Shown here one piece after another: positions 26,189 through 34,343 of a stretch of DNA of 64,000 nt. Positions within the stretch are counted from its first letter, which is position 1, and each line of letters starts with the position of its first letter. Below the pieces are notes generated by a model, which was given only the letters and a program-made list of their open reading frames with translations, had not been told where the DNA came from and did not search any database. The position numbers and the translations under genes are program-made. Source of the stretch: JBOHDX01 sp050700835 (GTDB lineage: Bacteria > Actinomycetota > Actinomycetes > Propionibacteriales > Nocardioidaceae); NCBI GenBank assembly GCA_050700835.1, contig JBOHDX010000128.1:1-64000 (forward strand), read 5' to 3'.

Positions 26189-26548
26189 GTGCTAAGCGTG
26201 CTGCCGTACGTCGTGGCGGCGTGGATCTTCGTCGTCGGCTGCATCGGCATGGTGATGAGCCGCAACCTGGTGCACGCCATCGTGTGCCTGTCGGTGGTGC
26301 AGTCGTCGACCTACCTGCTGCTCGTCTCGATCGGCTACGCCCACGGCGGCACCGCCCCGATCTTCGCCGACGTCAAGACCGGTGTGCGTGTCGTCGACCC
26401 CGTGGTGCAGGCGTTGACCCTCACCGACGTGGTGGTGGGAAGCACCGTCACCGCCTTGCTGCTGGCGATCACCATCCAGGTGGGCAAGCAGCACGGCAGT
26501 CTGGACCCGGACGAGATCCGTTCGCTCGAACAGGAGTCGGAGGAGTGA
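26189..26548 (+). CDS. mrpC: Mrp cation/proton antiporter subunit C (NuoK-like)
   Basis: The 119-residue protein has three helices and resembles NuoK/MnhC, with MVMSRNLVHAIVCLSVVQSS and PVVQALTLTDVVVG. In complex I relatives this subunit carries glutamates important for proton movement. The GTG start is 1 bp after the mrpB stop, and its stop overlaps the next gene's GTG. Confidence 0.87.
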   Translation: MLSVLPYVVAAWIFVVGCIGMVMSRNLVHAIVCLSVVQSSTYLLLVSIGYAHGGTAPIFADVKTGVRVVDPVVQALTLTDVVVGSTVTALLLAITIQVGKQHGSLDPDEIRSLEQESEE

Positions 26549-28368
26549 ACGACGCCGCCCACGTCGTGGTCCCGCTGCTCGTGGTCGGGCCGTCGCTCGG
26601 CGCCGCGCTCATCGCCGCGTCCGGACTGTGGCTGCCGCGTCTGGTGGCCGACGTCGCCGGTCTCGTGGTCGCGGTGGCGTCGACGGTCGGGGCGGCCTGG
26701 GTCTGTGTCACCGTGGGCGGTGGTCGGGTCGTGGTGTGGTTCGGCGACTGGCTGCCCGTGCACGGACAGTCCGTCGGCGTCGCAATCGTCGCGGACCGGG
26801 CGGCGGCCACGCTGGTCTTTCTCGCCGGGGCCCTGACCGTCGCCGCACTGGTCTACTCGTGGCGCTACCTCGCCGACGTGTCCGCGTCGTACCAGTCGTT
26901 GTTGCTCGTCTTCCTGGCAGCCATGAGTGGGTTCGCGATGTCCGGCGACCTGTTCAACGCCTTCGTGTGGTTCGAGCTCATGGGGGTCGTGGCCTACGCG
27001 CTGACCGGCATGCGGGTGGAGGAGCCGCGCAGCGTCCAGGGTGCCCTCACGTTCGGGATCATCAACTCCCTCGGCGCGTCCTGCGCCCTGGTGGGAGTCG
27101 CTCTGTTGTACGCCCGAACAGGCGAGTTGAACTTTGCCGCCGTCGGGCAGGTGTTGCGCGCACATCGGCCGGACGGTCTGGTGGCAGTGGCATGCGCGCT
27201 GGTCATCGGCGGCCTGCTCGTGAAGGCCGCCGCCGTGCCGTTCCACTTCTGGACGGCGGACGCCGAGGCGGTGGCGCCCGCGCCGGTCTGCGCGCTGCTG
27301 TCCGGGATCATGGTGGTGCTCGGCGTCTACGGAGTGGCACGGCTGTGGTGGGTCGTGTTCGACCACGTCATCAGTGCGACGGCGATGCGCGACACGCTGC
27401 TCGTCGTGGGCGCGGTGACGGCGCTCGTCGGAGGGACCCTGTGCCTCGGCCAACGCCATATCAAGAGGCTGTTGGCCTACTCCACGGTCAGCCACGTCGG
27501 CGTGCTTGTTCTCGCGGTCGCGCTGCTCGGGGACGACGGACTCGTTGCCGCCGGCTTGTACGCGCTCGGTCATGCGTGCGCCAAGGGCGCCTTGTTCCTG
27601 GGCACCGGCGTGCTGCTGAACGAACGGGAGACCGTGGACGAGCACGTGCTGTTCGGTCAGGGCCGCGACATGCCCTTCGCTGCAACCATCTTCGTGGTCG
27701 GCGGGCTGGGTTTGGCTGGGCTCCCGATCCTCGGCACCTGGGTGGGCAAGGCGATCCTCGACGACGCCGCTGTGAAGGCGAACCTGTGGTGGGTGCCGGT
27801 GGTCGTGACCGCCTCGGCAGTCATGACCGGGGGCGCGGTCCTGCGGGTGGCGCTTCGGGTGTTCTTCGGGGCGGGACCCCGCCCTGCCGACGCGGGCAAG
27901 AACCGGCGTGCGCACGAGGAAGCCCCGGAGACTGAGACCCGGCTGTCCTCGGCGCCGTGGTCGATGCTCGCCCCGGCGCTCGTGCTGCTGGCGGCGAGCG
28001 TCGCACTCAGTGTCGTGCCGGGCGTACGCGCGGGAGCCGCCGACGCCGCGGCCGCGTTCACCGACGGCGCGGCGTACACGTCCGCCGTGCTGCATCCCTC
28101 CGCGCCGACGCACCCAGCCGCTGGCGTCACACCGCCCGCCTGGACGCTCTCCGGCGTCGGGCTCGGCCTGGTCTCGGCGCTGCTCGCCGTCGGCGTCGCC
28201 TGCCTCGGCGTCTGGGGCTCACGGTTGCCCGCGACACTGCGCCGCTGCGGTGCCGCGGTTCGTCCGCCCATCGACGTGCTGCACACCATCCACTCCGGCC
28301 ACATCGGTGACTACGTGGCCTGGTGCATGGTCGGGATGGCTGCGCTCGGTGCCGCGCTGTTGTGGTGA
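26545..28368 (+). CDS. mrpD: Mrp antiporter subunit D (NuoM/NuoN-like proton pump subunit)
   Basis: The 607-residue polytopic protein is the ion-translocating subunit. Motifs include LFNAFVWFELMGVVAYALTG with the conserved Glu, ALVIGGLLVKAAAVPFHFW with the conserved Lys, and KRLLAYSTVSHVGVLVLAVA. It is about 100 residues longer than many MrpD proteins because of a C-terminal extension with added helices after residue 450. It could take over part of the role of the missing MrpA N-terminal domain. The GTG overlaps the mrpC stop. Confidence 0.87.
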   Translation: MNDAAHVVVPLLVVGPSLGAALIAASGLWLPRLVADVAGLVVAVASTVGAAWVCVTVGGGRVVVWFGDWLPVHGQSVGVAIVADRAAATLVFLAGALTVAALVYSWRYLADVSASYQSLLLVFLAAMSGFAMSGDLFNAFVWFELMGVVAYALTGMRVEEPRSVQGALTFGIINSLGASCALVGVALLYARTGELNFAAVGQVLRAHRPDGLVAVACALVIGGLLVKAAAVPFHFWTADAEAVAPAPVCALLSGIMVVLGVYGVARLWWVVFDHVISATAMRDTLLVVGAVTALVGGTLCLGQRHIKRLLAYSTVSHVGVLVLAVALLGDDGLVAAGLYALGHACAKGALFLGTGVLLNERETVDEHVLFGQGRDMPFAATIFVVGGLGLAGLPILGTWVGKAILDDAAVKANLWWVPVVVTASAVMTGGAVLRVALRVFFGAGPRPADAGKNRRAHEEAPETETRLSSAPWSMLAPALVLLAASVALSVVPGVRAGAADAAAAFTDGAAYTSAVLHPSAPTHPAAGVTPPAWTLSGVGLGLVSALLAVGVACLGVWGSRLPATLRRCGAAVRPPIDVLHTIHSGHIGDYVAWCMVGMAALGAALLW

Positions 28369-28448
28369 GGGTGTGGGCGACGTCACCGACCACCCTGACC
28401 CGGCCCCCGGAACCTGGCAATTGCGCGGCGGCGTTCGGCAGGCGTTCG

Positions 28449-28814
28449 TCAGTAACTGAATGTCGTCGCGCCGTCGTCGCCGATCCAGCGCCACATCGGG
28501 ACCGTGCCGCCGATCGAGGCCGACTTGATCAGGTTCGACTCGTCGAGCTTCTTGGCGGTGAAGCAGATCGGGCACACCAGGAAGGTCCCACCTGCAGCGA
28601 CGAATCGGTCGAACAGATCCGGTAGCGGCGGACATCCCTCGCAGGCAACACCGGCTGCCACGCCGACGGTCGCCAGGCGTACTGCCTCCTTGGTCAGGAA
28701 GATCAGGGTTGGGCGTCCCTCCTCGGCGGCGCCGACCGCCACGAGCAGCGCAACCGTGACCTTCTCCGCGTCCTCCAAACCGGTCGTAAGGCTGATGACC
28801 GCTTTTCCCGCCAT
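28449..28814 (-). CDS. DsrE family protein
   Basis: The 121-residue protein has the DsrE/F fold seen in sulfur-transfer proteins and related small proteins. Two cysteine sites are visible, CEGCPPL at about 59 and CPICFTAKKL at about 81. The first is where DsrE-type proteins often have their active cysteine. It is divergent from an HxlR regulator gene, 98 bp away, which may control it. The substrate is unknown. Confidence 0.78.
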   Translation of the reverse strand: MAGKAVISLTTGLEDAEKVTVALLVAVGAAEEGRPTLIFLTKEAVRLATVGVAAGVACEGCPPLPDLFDRFVAAGGTFLVCPICFTAKKLDESNLIKSASIGGTVPMWRWIGDDGATTFSY

Positions 28815-28912
28815 GTCTGCTCCTCGCGTTGAGTTGCCTCAAACTTCGACCACAGACGCGCGCGCGGCTAGTAGCGTTTCTGTAGTTGCCGTCTAGGGCC
28901 CCGGAGGCAGAC

Positions 28913-29608
28913 GTGAAGCGCTACGGCCAGTACTGCCCGGTGGCGCGAGCGGCGGAGGTGCTCGCCGAGAGGTGGACACTGCTCGTGATCCGCGAGCTGC
29001 TGTGGGGCAACGAGCGATTCAACGCGATCGCGCGAGGTGTACCCCGGATGTCTCCGTCGCTGCTCGCGACCCGACTGCGTGAGCTGGAGCGCGTCGGACT
29101 CGTGGAGCGACGTGTCGACGACGGCGAGCCGCACTATCGGCTCACGCCGGCAGGGACCGAGCTGATGCCGATCGTGGAGCAGGTGGGTGCATGGGGCCAG
29201 CGGTGGATGCAACAACTTCGCGAGGACGAGTACGACCCGGCCCTGCTGATGCTCGACATCAGCCGTGAGGCGACCGCTGACCCGACCCGAGCAGCGCGCC
29301 GGACGGCGACCGTGCGGCTGGAGCTGTCCGGCGTCTCGACCCGCCACCGGATGTGGTGGCTCGTGTTCGATCCCACCGGGATCGACGTCTGTGACACCGA
29401 TCCCGGCCAGCCCATCCAAGCCTGGCTCGACACCGACACCACGACTCTGACCCGGGTGTGGCTCGGCCAGCTGAGCTGGGCCGACGCGCTGCGCAACGAC
29501 ACGCTCCGCATCCACGGAGACGCGGTGGTATGCCGGGCAATGCCGGACTGGCTCGGTGTCAGCCGCTTCGCCGCAGTCGTCCCCGCGATGACATCACTCA
29601 CCCGGTGA
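28913..29608 (+). CDS. HxlR family regulator with SCP2-like C-terminal domain
   Basis: The 231-residue protein has an N-terminal winged helix of the HxlR family (CPVARAAEVLAERWTLLVIR, then MSPSLLATRLRELERVGLVE). The C-terminal 110 residues look like an SCP2-type lipid-binding domain (WLVFDPTGIDVC, LRIHGD), a combination found in actinobacteria. Cys9 (in GQYCPV) lies where HxlR proteins often have a redox-active cysteine. The GTG at 28913 is chosen because GGAGG lies 5 nt upstream. It is divergent from the DsrE gene. Confidence 0.87.
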   Translation: MKRYGQYCPVARAAEVLAERWTLLVIRELLWGNERFNAIARGVPRMSPSLLATRLRELERVGLVERRVDDGEPHYRLTPAGTELMPIVEQVGAWGQRWMQQLREDEYDPALLMLDISREATADPTRAARRTATVRLELSGVSTRHRMWWLVFDPTGIDVCDTDPGQPIQAWLDTDTTTLTRVWLGQLSWADALRNDTLRIHGDAVVCRAMPDWLGVSRFAAVVPAMTSLTR

Positions 29609-29728
29609 CTTCTGTCCGATCGACTCGTCGACGCTCCGGGCCGCCAGTCCCATGATCGTTCGGACCTCGATGTACGTGCGAGGATGGACGGCGCGTCCTA
29701 CGGTCCTCGATGGCTGCACGACGCCCCT

Positions 29729-29801
29729 GCCCTCGTAGCTCAGGGGATAGAGCAACGGTTTCCTAAACCGTGTGTCGGAGGTTCGAATCCTCTCGGGGGC
29801 A
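29729..29801 (+). tRNA. tRNA-Arg (anticodon CCT)
   Basis: The 73-nt cloverleaf is complete. The acceptor strands are GCCCTCG and CGGGGGC, with one T-G pair. The D-arm is GCTC...GAGC, the anticodon loop is TTCCTAA, and the T-loop is TTCGAAT with stem GGAGG/CCTCT. Anticodon CCT reads AGG (Arg), a rare codon at this GC content. CCA is not encoded. The 3' flank repeats CACAATCTCGGG twice (29800-29811 and 29813-29824). Confidence 0.96.
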
Positions 29802-29976
29802 CAATCTCGGGCCACAATCTCGGGGGCTCCGCTGGGGCACCAAGGAGCCACCCGGACGAATCGACCGAACCACCCACACCGCCCTCGCGGCGGGGGTACG
29901 GTGCGCGGGACAAAGGCAACACCGACAGCCGCCGCTAGGTGGCTGCGACGCCACCAACGCCCCAGGAGAAGCATTC

Positions 29977-30522
29977 ATGACCAGACGTGGACGAACCCAC
30001 CTACCGGCCGCAGTCAGCGGAGTCCTCGTTGTCGGCTGCCTTGGTTCGGCGGCCCTTGGATTCGGGGCGCTGCCCGCCTATGCGGGGGCTCCTGACATCC
30101 AGCACTTCACGATCCAGAGCGACTACACCTTGGACGCCAACAGTGATCTGGGCTGCAACGCCTCTCCGGACTTCTCGATCGCTGTGTCCGGGGTCGACAA
30201 CGTCGTCGCCCAGACCTTCTATGACAAGGCCGGGAATGTGACCCGAACGGTCGTCCACGACGACTTCACCGGAACCGAGACGGGTTCCAACAACAACGCA
30301 CTGAACTCCAGTGAGCACGCGAAGATCATCGACTATCCAGACGGCAGCGAGTCGTGGACAGGCCAGCCGCTCAGGGTCTCCCTGCCCGACGGCGGCAACG
30401 TGATTCTCGACGCGGGCAAGCTGGTGTACAACTCCGACGGGTCGATCGCAGTCGAGCATGGGCCGCATCCCTTCCTAGACGGAGATGTGGCTGCGTACTG
30501 CGCTGCGTTGGGCGCCTCGTAG
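29977..30522 (+). CDS. Secreted protein of unknown function
   Basis: The 181-residue protein starts with a Sec signal (THLPAAVSGVLVVGCLGSAA, cleavage probably after AYA near residue 35). The mature part has two far-spaced cysteines that could form a disulfide and a beta-rich pattern. I do not recognise a family. The ATG at 29977 follows AGGAGAA. The 175 bp between the tRNA and this gene contain only the short duplicated tRNA tail and presumably a promoter. Confidence 0.75.
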   Translation: MTRRGRTHLPAAVSGVLVVGCLGSAALGFGALPAYAGAPDIQHFTIQSDYTLDANSDLGCNASPDFSIAVSGVDNVVAQTFYDKAGNVTRTVVHDDFTGTETGSNNNALNSSEHAKIIDYPDGSESWTGQPLRVSLPDGGNVILDAGKLVYNSDGSIAVEHGPHPFLDGDVAAYCAALGAS

Positions 30523-30585
30523 TCCGCCCTTCCGGATGTGCCGGTCCTCGGCCAGCCTTGCGAGGGCACCCGCTGACTGTCCCCG

Positions 30586-30608
30586 CAGACAGCGATGGTG
30601 ACTGTCTG
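30586..30608. terminator. Hairpin between convergent genes
   Basis: CAGACAG and CTGTCTG form a 7-bp stem with a 9-nt loop, located between the stop of the secreted protein gene and the 3' end of the MEDS-HATPase pseudogene. There is no T-tract. A terminator role is inferred from position. Confidence 0.4.
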
Positions 30609-30625
30609 TCGACACCGACGGCCGT

Positions 30626-31599
30626 TCACAGCCAGGTCGTGATCCGCACCGTGGTTCCGGCTGTGGGCGAGCTGCGGATCTGGGTGAGGTCGCACAGGTG
30701 GTGCACGATCCACAGCCCGCGGCCGTGCTCGCAGCCGGGGCGTGGAGCCCTGCGCCCCACCAGCGGGTCGTCGATTCGACCCGCGTCGTGCACTTCGCAG
30801 ACGAATGCGTCGGGGTCTGCCCAGATCCGCAACCGGCCGCGACCGCCGCCGTGCAGCAGGCTGTTGGTGACCAGCTCGTTCACCGCGAGCACGCAGTCGT
30901 CGCGCCGGCGCCACACGACGCCGGCCGCTTCGGCCAGGCAGGAGACCGTCTCGCGCAATCCATAGAGCGTTGTCGTGCCGAAGGCCAGCTCGGCGGTGCT
31001 GACCGTCGGCTCGGGCAGCGGTTCGCCGAACAGAACGCCGGCCTCCTCATCCCGCGGTACGCCGGACCGACGGGCGGACCGTGCGGGCCGACGACGACCG
31101 GGTGGCTGCGGTGCGCCTGCGCTACGACGGCAGGTTCGAGGGTGTCCAAGTCGTACGGACATCGCAGCCACAGCGCTGTATCCGCGCCGACCGCGACGTT
31201 CAGCAGGGACTCGTGCAGCTGGCACTCGCGCAACTCGGCGCGACGGCGTCCGGACCAGACCGGTTCCCCGACACCCCGGACAGGTCGGCCGGACCCGCCG
31301 TACTCGTCCACGAAGTCCTGCCAGGCCGGGATGATCCGCGCCGGGTTGCGACCCAGCTCGCCCATGTCAGCGAGGACGACATCGTCGGCGTGACGCCCCA
31401 GCGCGCTGGTGAGCGCCTCGAGACGCGGCTGCGGCACGGCCACCATCACCGGCTGACCGACACGTACTCCCTCGGCGACAAACGGGACGATCTGGGCCAG
31501 GAAGTCGTCGTCGCCGTGGTAGAGCAGCGCCTCGTGGCGCTAGCCCGGTTGCGGGCCGGCTGACAACTCGATCACGGCTTCCTGTTGCTCCCCCAGCAT
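30626..31599 (-). pseudogene. Broken MEDS-HATPase anti-sigma regulatory protein gene
   Basis: Intact relatives have an N-terminal MEDS sensory domain and a C-terminal serine-kinase-like ATPase (HATPase_c_2) used in partner-switching control of alternative sigma factors. Here all parts exist in three pieces. An N-terminal fragment from ATG 31599 (or GTG 31575) ends at TAG 31540-31542. The same frame then resumes as RHEALLYHGDDDFLAQIVPF and runs to ACRG-like sequence near 31054. There the frame must change to join DEEAGVLFGEPLPEPTVS and the ATPase motifs NELVTNSLLHGG and GRGLWIVHHL. One nonsense codon plus one frameshift make a working protein unlikely. Confidence 0.82.
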
Positions 31600-31851
31600 C
31601 GTCTTGTCCGCGCCTTGTGCGCCCCTCAACGCCGATGCACCCGTGATGCTCGCGCATTCCACGCCCGCTGGGAAGTGGCATGCTCGGGCTGTTTCACCAG
31701 CAGATGAGGACAACAGGGTCAAACCAGGGCACTCCGAGGGCTCGCTTGTCGACTCTCGCGTCCCGGCGAAGCCGCGGTGCAACCACCACGCGGCCCGAAG
31801 CGTCCAACGTGGTGAGGCCCGTCCGCGTGGGCCCCGAGCGAGGAGGCGGCC

Positions 31852-32007
31852 ATGGACTTTCGTGACCTGCTCCGAGATCAGCTCGAGCAAGCCCGCACCT
31901 GCGCCGCGGCCGACGACCTGCGCGGGGACACCGAGCTCGGTGACTGGTGGCGCTGGCGGATCACCGATCTCGAGCGCTACCTCGACGACTACGCCAGCGA
32001 CACCTGA
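31852..32007 (+). CDS. Small acidic protein, 51 residues
   Basis: This ORF begins MDFRDLLRDQLEQARTCAA and ends YLDDYASDT. It has a very strong ribosome site, AGGAGG, 5 nt before the ATG. The sequence is amphipathic and rich in D, E, R, W, with WWRWRITDLERYLDD near the C-terminus, suggesting one or two helices. It is too short to assign to a family. It lies between the anti-sigma pseudogene, divergent, and a secreted protein gene on the same strand. Confidence 0.68.
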   Translation: MDFRDLLRDQLEQARTCAAADDLRGDTELGDWWRWRITDLERYLDDYASDT

Positions 32008-32161
32008 GCCCTGGGCCGATCGCAAGCCTGCTCGCATCTCGTCCACAGCCCTGTGCGGTGATCCCAGCGGACCCGCGACGCTCCCACCATCTTCGAACAC
32101 ACCGCCGAACAGTTCCACGTCCGTTCCGCGCGGTGACCATGTTCGAGCACCTGGGGGACCA

Positions 32162-32992
32162 ATGCGCTTTCGCTCAGCAGGCTGGACCGGCCTGGCTCTG
32201 GTCGGCGTCGCCACAACGGCGCTCTCACTCGGCGCCGGTGTCGGCGTCGACGCACACGACGCCACCTCGCAAGGTCGGCAGGTCGAGTCCACGGTTGCGG
32301 GCCTGGTGGCAAGCCCCCGACACGACCACGCGTTCGCCACGGCCGTTGGGTCGGTGCCGGGTCGCAGCACCGACGATCCCGAGCCGGCGATGTGCCGCCC
32401 GGGCGACTACACCTGCGGGACCTACAGCATTCACCGGACCAGACGGCTGACCGTCCACAGCAGCCCGTTCTGCCGACGGGCGCACCACAAGGCGCATACC
32501 CGGCGCTGCCGGGTCGATCTGGTCGTGCGGATCAAACCGCGTCGGCACGTCGCCGCAAGGGATCTGACGCCGCAGCAAGGTCGTCTCCTGTCGACTGACG
32601 GCACGACGACGCTTGAGCAGGCGGTCGACCACGGTCGGCCGATCTTCTACGAGGACTGGCACCAAACGATCACCTCGATCGTCCCGGCCGCATGGGGGGA
32701 GCGTCAGTCGGGCCGCATCTTCCTCGACGGCGCGCACGTCTGGTCGACCAGCCGGTTCCGCGGGTATCGAGGCTCGCACCACTGCAGCGAGGGCTACGGC
32801 CACGGCTACGACATCACCGTCCAGGAGTGCTCGGTGGAGCGTCGTGTACTGGCCACCGGTCACCCTGTGTTGACCCACTGGGATCGGTTCAAGGTGTCCG
32901 CATTCGTGCACGGCTTTCCGGTGTGGGCGACGTACCAGATCCACGCCAACGCCTACCCCGACGGCACCATCTGGCTTTACTACCCACGGTGA
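32162..32992 (+). CDS. Secreted protein of unknown function
   Basis: The 276-residue protein has a signal peptide (GLALVGVATTALSLGAGVGV). The mature region has six cysteines, probably forming disulfides. Motifs include MCRPGDYTCGTYSIH, FYEDWHQTITSIVPAAWGER and a C-terminal WATYQIHANAYPDGTIWLYY. I do not recognise a family. GGGGGACCA just before the ATG sets the start. The next small membrane protein gene follows after 11 bp. Confidence 0.78.
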   Translation: MRFRSAGWTGLALVGVATTALSLGAGVGVDAHDATSQGRQVESTVAGLVASPRHDHAFATAVGSVPGRSTDDPEPAMCRPGDYTCGTYSIHRTRRLTVHSSPFCRRAHHKAHTRRCRVDLVVRIKPRRHVAARDLTPQQGRLLSTDGTTTLEQAVDHGRPIFYEDWHQTITSIVPAAWGERQSGRIFLDGAHVWSTSRFRGYRGSHHCSEGYGHGYDITVQECSVERRVLATGHPVLTHWDRFKVSAFVHGFPVWATYQIHANAYPDGTIWLYYPR

Positions 32993-33003
32993 GGATGACG
33001 CTG

Positions 33004-33279
33004 ATGACTCACGAGACTCCGGTACACGAACGCGGCTCACGACTGTCGAGGCTGCAGTTGACGTTGGTCGGGTTGGCCAGCATCGCGGTCACGGTGTTCT
33101 TCGCTCCACTCGGCCTGGTGATCGCGGTGGTGCTGGCCGTCACCGTGCTGCGGGGGCATCGGACGCTGGCGATCGTCCTCGTGGCGCTCGCCGCCGTGGC
33201 CTGCGTTGCCCTCGTCGGGACGGCCTTCGTCGGTGATCATGGCGGTGGGATCGGCAACCCGGTTCCCGTCGGCCAGTGA
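33004..33279 (+). CDS. Small membrane protein
   Basis: The 91-residue protein has two or three hydrophobic helices (LTLVGLASIAVTVFFAPLGL, IVLVALAAVACVALVGTAFV). It resembles small actinobacterial membrane proteins but no family is certain. GAGG is 9 nt before the ATG at 33004; an ATG at 32995 is in frame but directly abuts that site. It converges with the ZIP transporter gene. Confidence 0.65.
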   Translation: MTHETPVHERGSRLSRLQLTLVGLASIAVTVFFAPLGLVIAVVLAVTVLRGHRTLAIVLVALAAVACVALVGTAFVGDHGGGIGNPVPVGQ

Positions 33280-33303
33280 GCCAGCAGACCGTGTGCTGCG
33301 CGC

Positions 33304-34167
33304 TCAGACGCCGCCGGCGGTGATGATCGCGTCGGTGAGGAAGCCGGCGAGCAGTCCCACCAGCAGGCCGTACGACAGCATGGCGCGTCGGCCGGAGCGT
33401 GCAGCCACCACGATGAGCTGGGTGATGACGTACAGGATCGAGCCCGCTGCCAGGGTCAGGAAGGCCACACTGACCGCGGTGCTGGCGAAGCCGTGGCCGA
33501 TGATCGCCCCGACGAACGTCGGGCCACCGCCGATCAGACCGAGCAGGCCGAGGAACGCCCAGGAGGGCCGAGCGTCCTCGGCTTCCGCCGCCATCGGCGC
33601 CACGATCCCGAAGCCTTCGGTGGCGTTGTGCAGCCCGAAGCCGATCACCAGCACGGTCGCCAGGGCGATGTCGCTGGACGCGGCGGCCTGCCCGATCGCC
33701 AGCCCTTCCGCGAAGTTGTGCAGGCCGATGCCCACCGCGATCATCAGCGCGAGCTGTCGCCCGGCACTCCAGCTCGTCACCCCTCGACCAGCGGCCAGCT
33801 CTTGCGCCGACATGGCGCCCGGACCCGCGGGCCGCGCGGCCCGGGCCTTCATCTGCGCGCCCATCCACCGTTCGTAGCCGACGAGGCCAAGCAGTCCGAC
33901 GCCGAGGCCCACAATGAACAACGCGCCATAACCGAGGACGTCACCCCAGCCGCCGGCGCCGTCGTGGATCTGCGCCAGCCCTGCATCGATCGGCTCCCAG
34001 GCCGCGGACAAAACGTCCCAGAGCAGGAAGATCAGCACGCCTGTCGCGGTGGCGTTGAGGAAGACCCGCAACCCAGGCGCCGGTCGGCGCATGCGTCCGA
34101 TCGGCAGACCGATCAGGATCGTCACGCCGGCGATGAAGCCGAGCAGAAGCGTGCGGGACAAGCTCAT
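33304..34167 (-). CDS. ZIP family metal transporter (ZupT-like)
   Basis: The 287-residue protein has about eight helices and the two ZIP metal-binding signatures: GIGLHNFAEGLAIG in helix 4 and GFGLHNATEGFGI in helix 5. A cytoplasmic variable loop (RAARPAGPGAMSAQELAAGR) separates helices 3 and 4. It imports divalent metals such as Zn, Fe or Mn. GGAG lies 5 nt before the ATG at 34167. A DtxR-type iron box lies about 55-70 bp upstream, so control by an IdeR-like regulator, one of which is encoded at 57101, is likely. Confidence 0.88.
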   Translation of the reverse strand: MSLSRTLLLGFIAGVTILIGLPIGRMRRPAPGLRVFLNATATGVLIFLLWDVLSAAWEPIDAGLAQIHDGAGGWGDVLGYGALFIVGLGVGLLGLVGYERWMGAQMKARAARPAGPGAMSAQELAAGRGVTSWSAGRQLALMIAVGIGLHNFAEGLAIGQAAASSDIALATVLVIGFGLHNATEGFGIVAPMAAEAEDARPSWAFLGLLGLIGGGPTFVGAIIGHGFASTAVSVAFLTLAAGSILYVITQLIVVAARSGRRAMLSYGLLVGLLAGFLTDAIITAGGV

Positions 34168-34178
34168 CAGGTCTCCAG

Positions 34179-34207
34179 TAATCATGGGTAATCATGGGTA
34201 ATCATGG
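34179..34207. repeat. 10-bp tandem repeat in the ZIP gene promoter region
   Basis: TAATCATGGG is repeated at 34179, 34189 and 34199 (the last ends in GA). On the minus strand each unit offers a CATGAT, similar to a -10 element. The repeat lies between the ribosome site of the ZIP gene and the DtxR-type box, so a change in copy number would alter the distance from operator to start. Confidence 0.85.
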
Positions 34208-34219
34208 ACGCCGTGTTAG

Positions 34220-34238
34220 TTAGGCCAACCTTACCTAA
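34220..34238. promoter_or_regulatory. DtxR/IdeR-type iron box
   Basis: Read on the minus strand this is TTAGGTAAGGTTGGCCTAA, which matches the DtxR/IdeR consensus TTAGGTTAGGCTAACCTAA at 15 of 19 positions. It lies between the divergent ZIP transporter and alpha/beta hydrolase genes. Metal-dependent repression of the ZIP gene is the simplest reading. Confidence 0.72.
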
Positions 34239-34264
34239 CCTCACCCCGGGGATGGCAACTCAGT

Positions 34265-34303
34265 GCCGGCGACTCGGGCCGACGACTCGGGCCGGCGACT
34301 CGG
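34265..34303. repeat. 13-bp tandem repeat
   Basis: GCCGGCGACTCGG occurs three times in a row, the middle copy with one change. It lies in the leader between the iron box and the GTG of the alpha/beta hydrolase gene. No function is visible. Confidence 0.85.
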
Positions 34304-34343
34304 GCCGCGGAACGACCGGACCGTCCTCGTTAGCATCGCAGAC

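Noticed and set aside
29729..29976. Integrated element or attachment site at the tRNA
   Set aside because: No integrase, no phage or plasmid genes, and only a 12-bp duplicated flank were found, which is too little to call an element.
30626..31599. Programmed frameshift or readthrough in the MEDS-HATPase gene
   Set aside because: Two independent lesions of different type (stop codon and frameshift) and no slippery site make regulated recoding less likely than decay or sequencing error.
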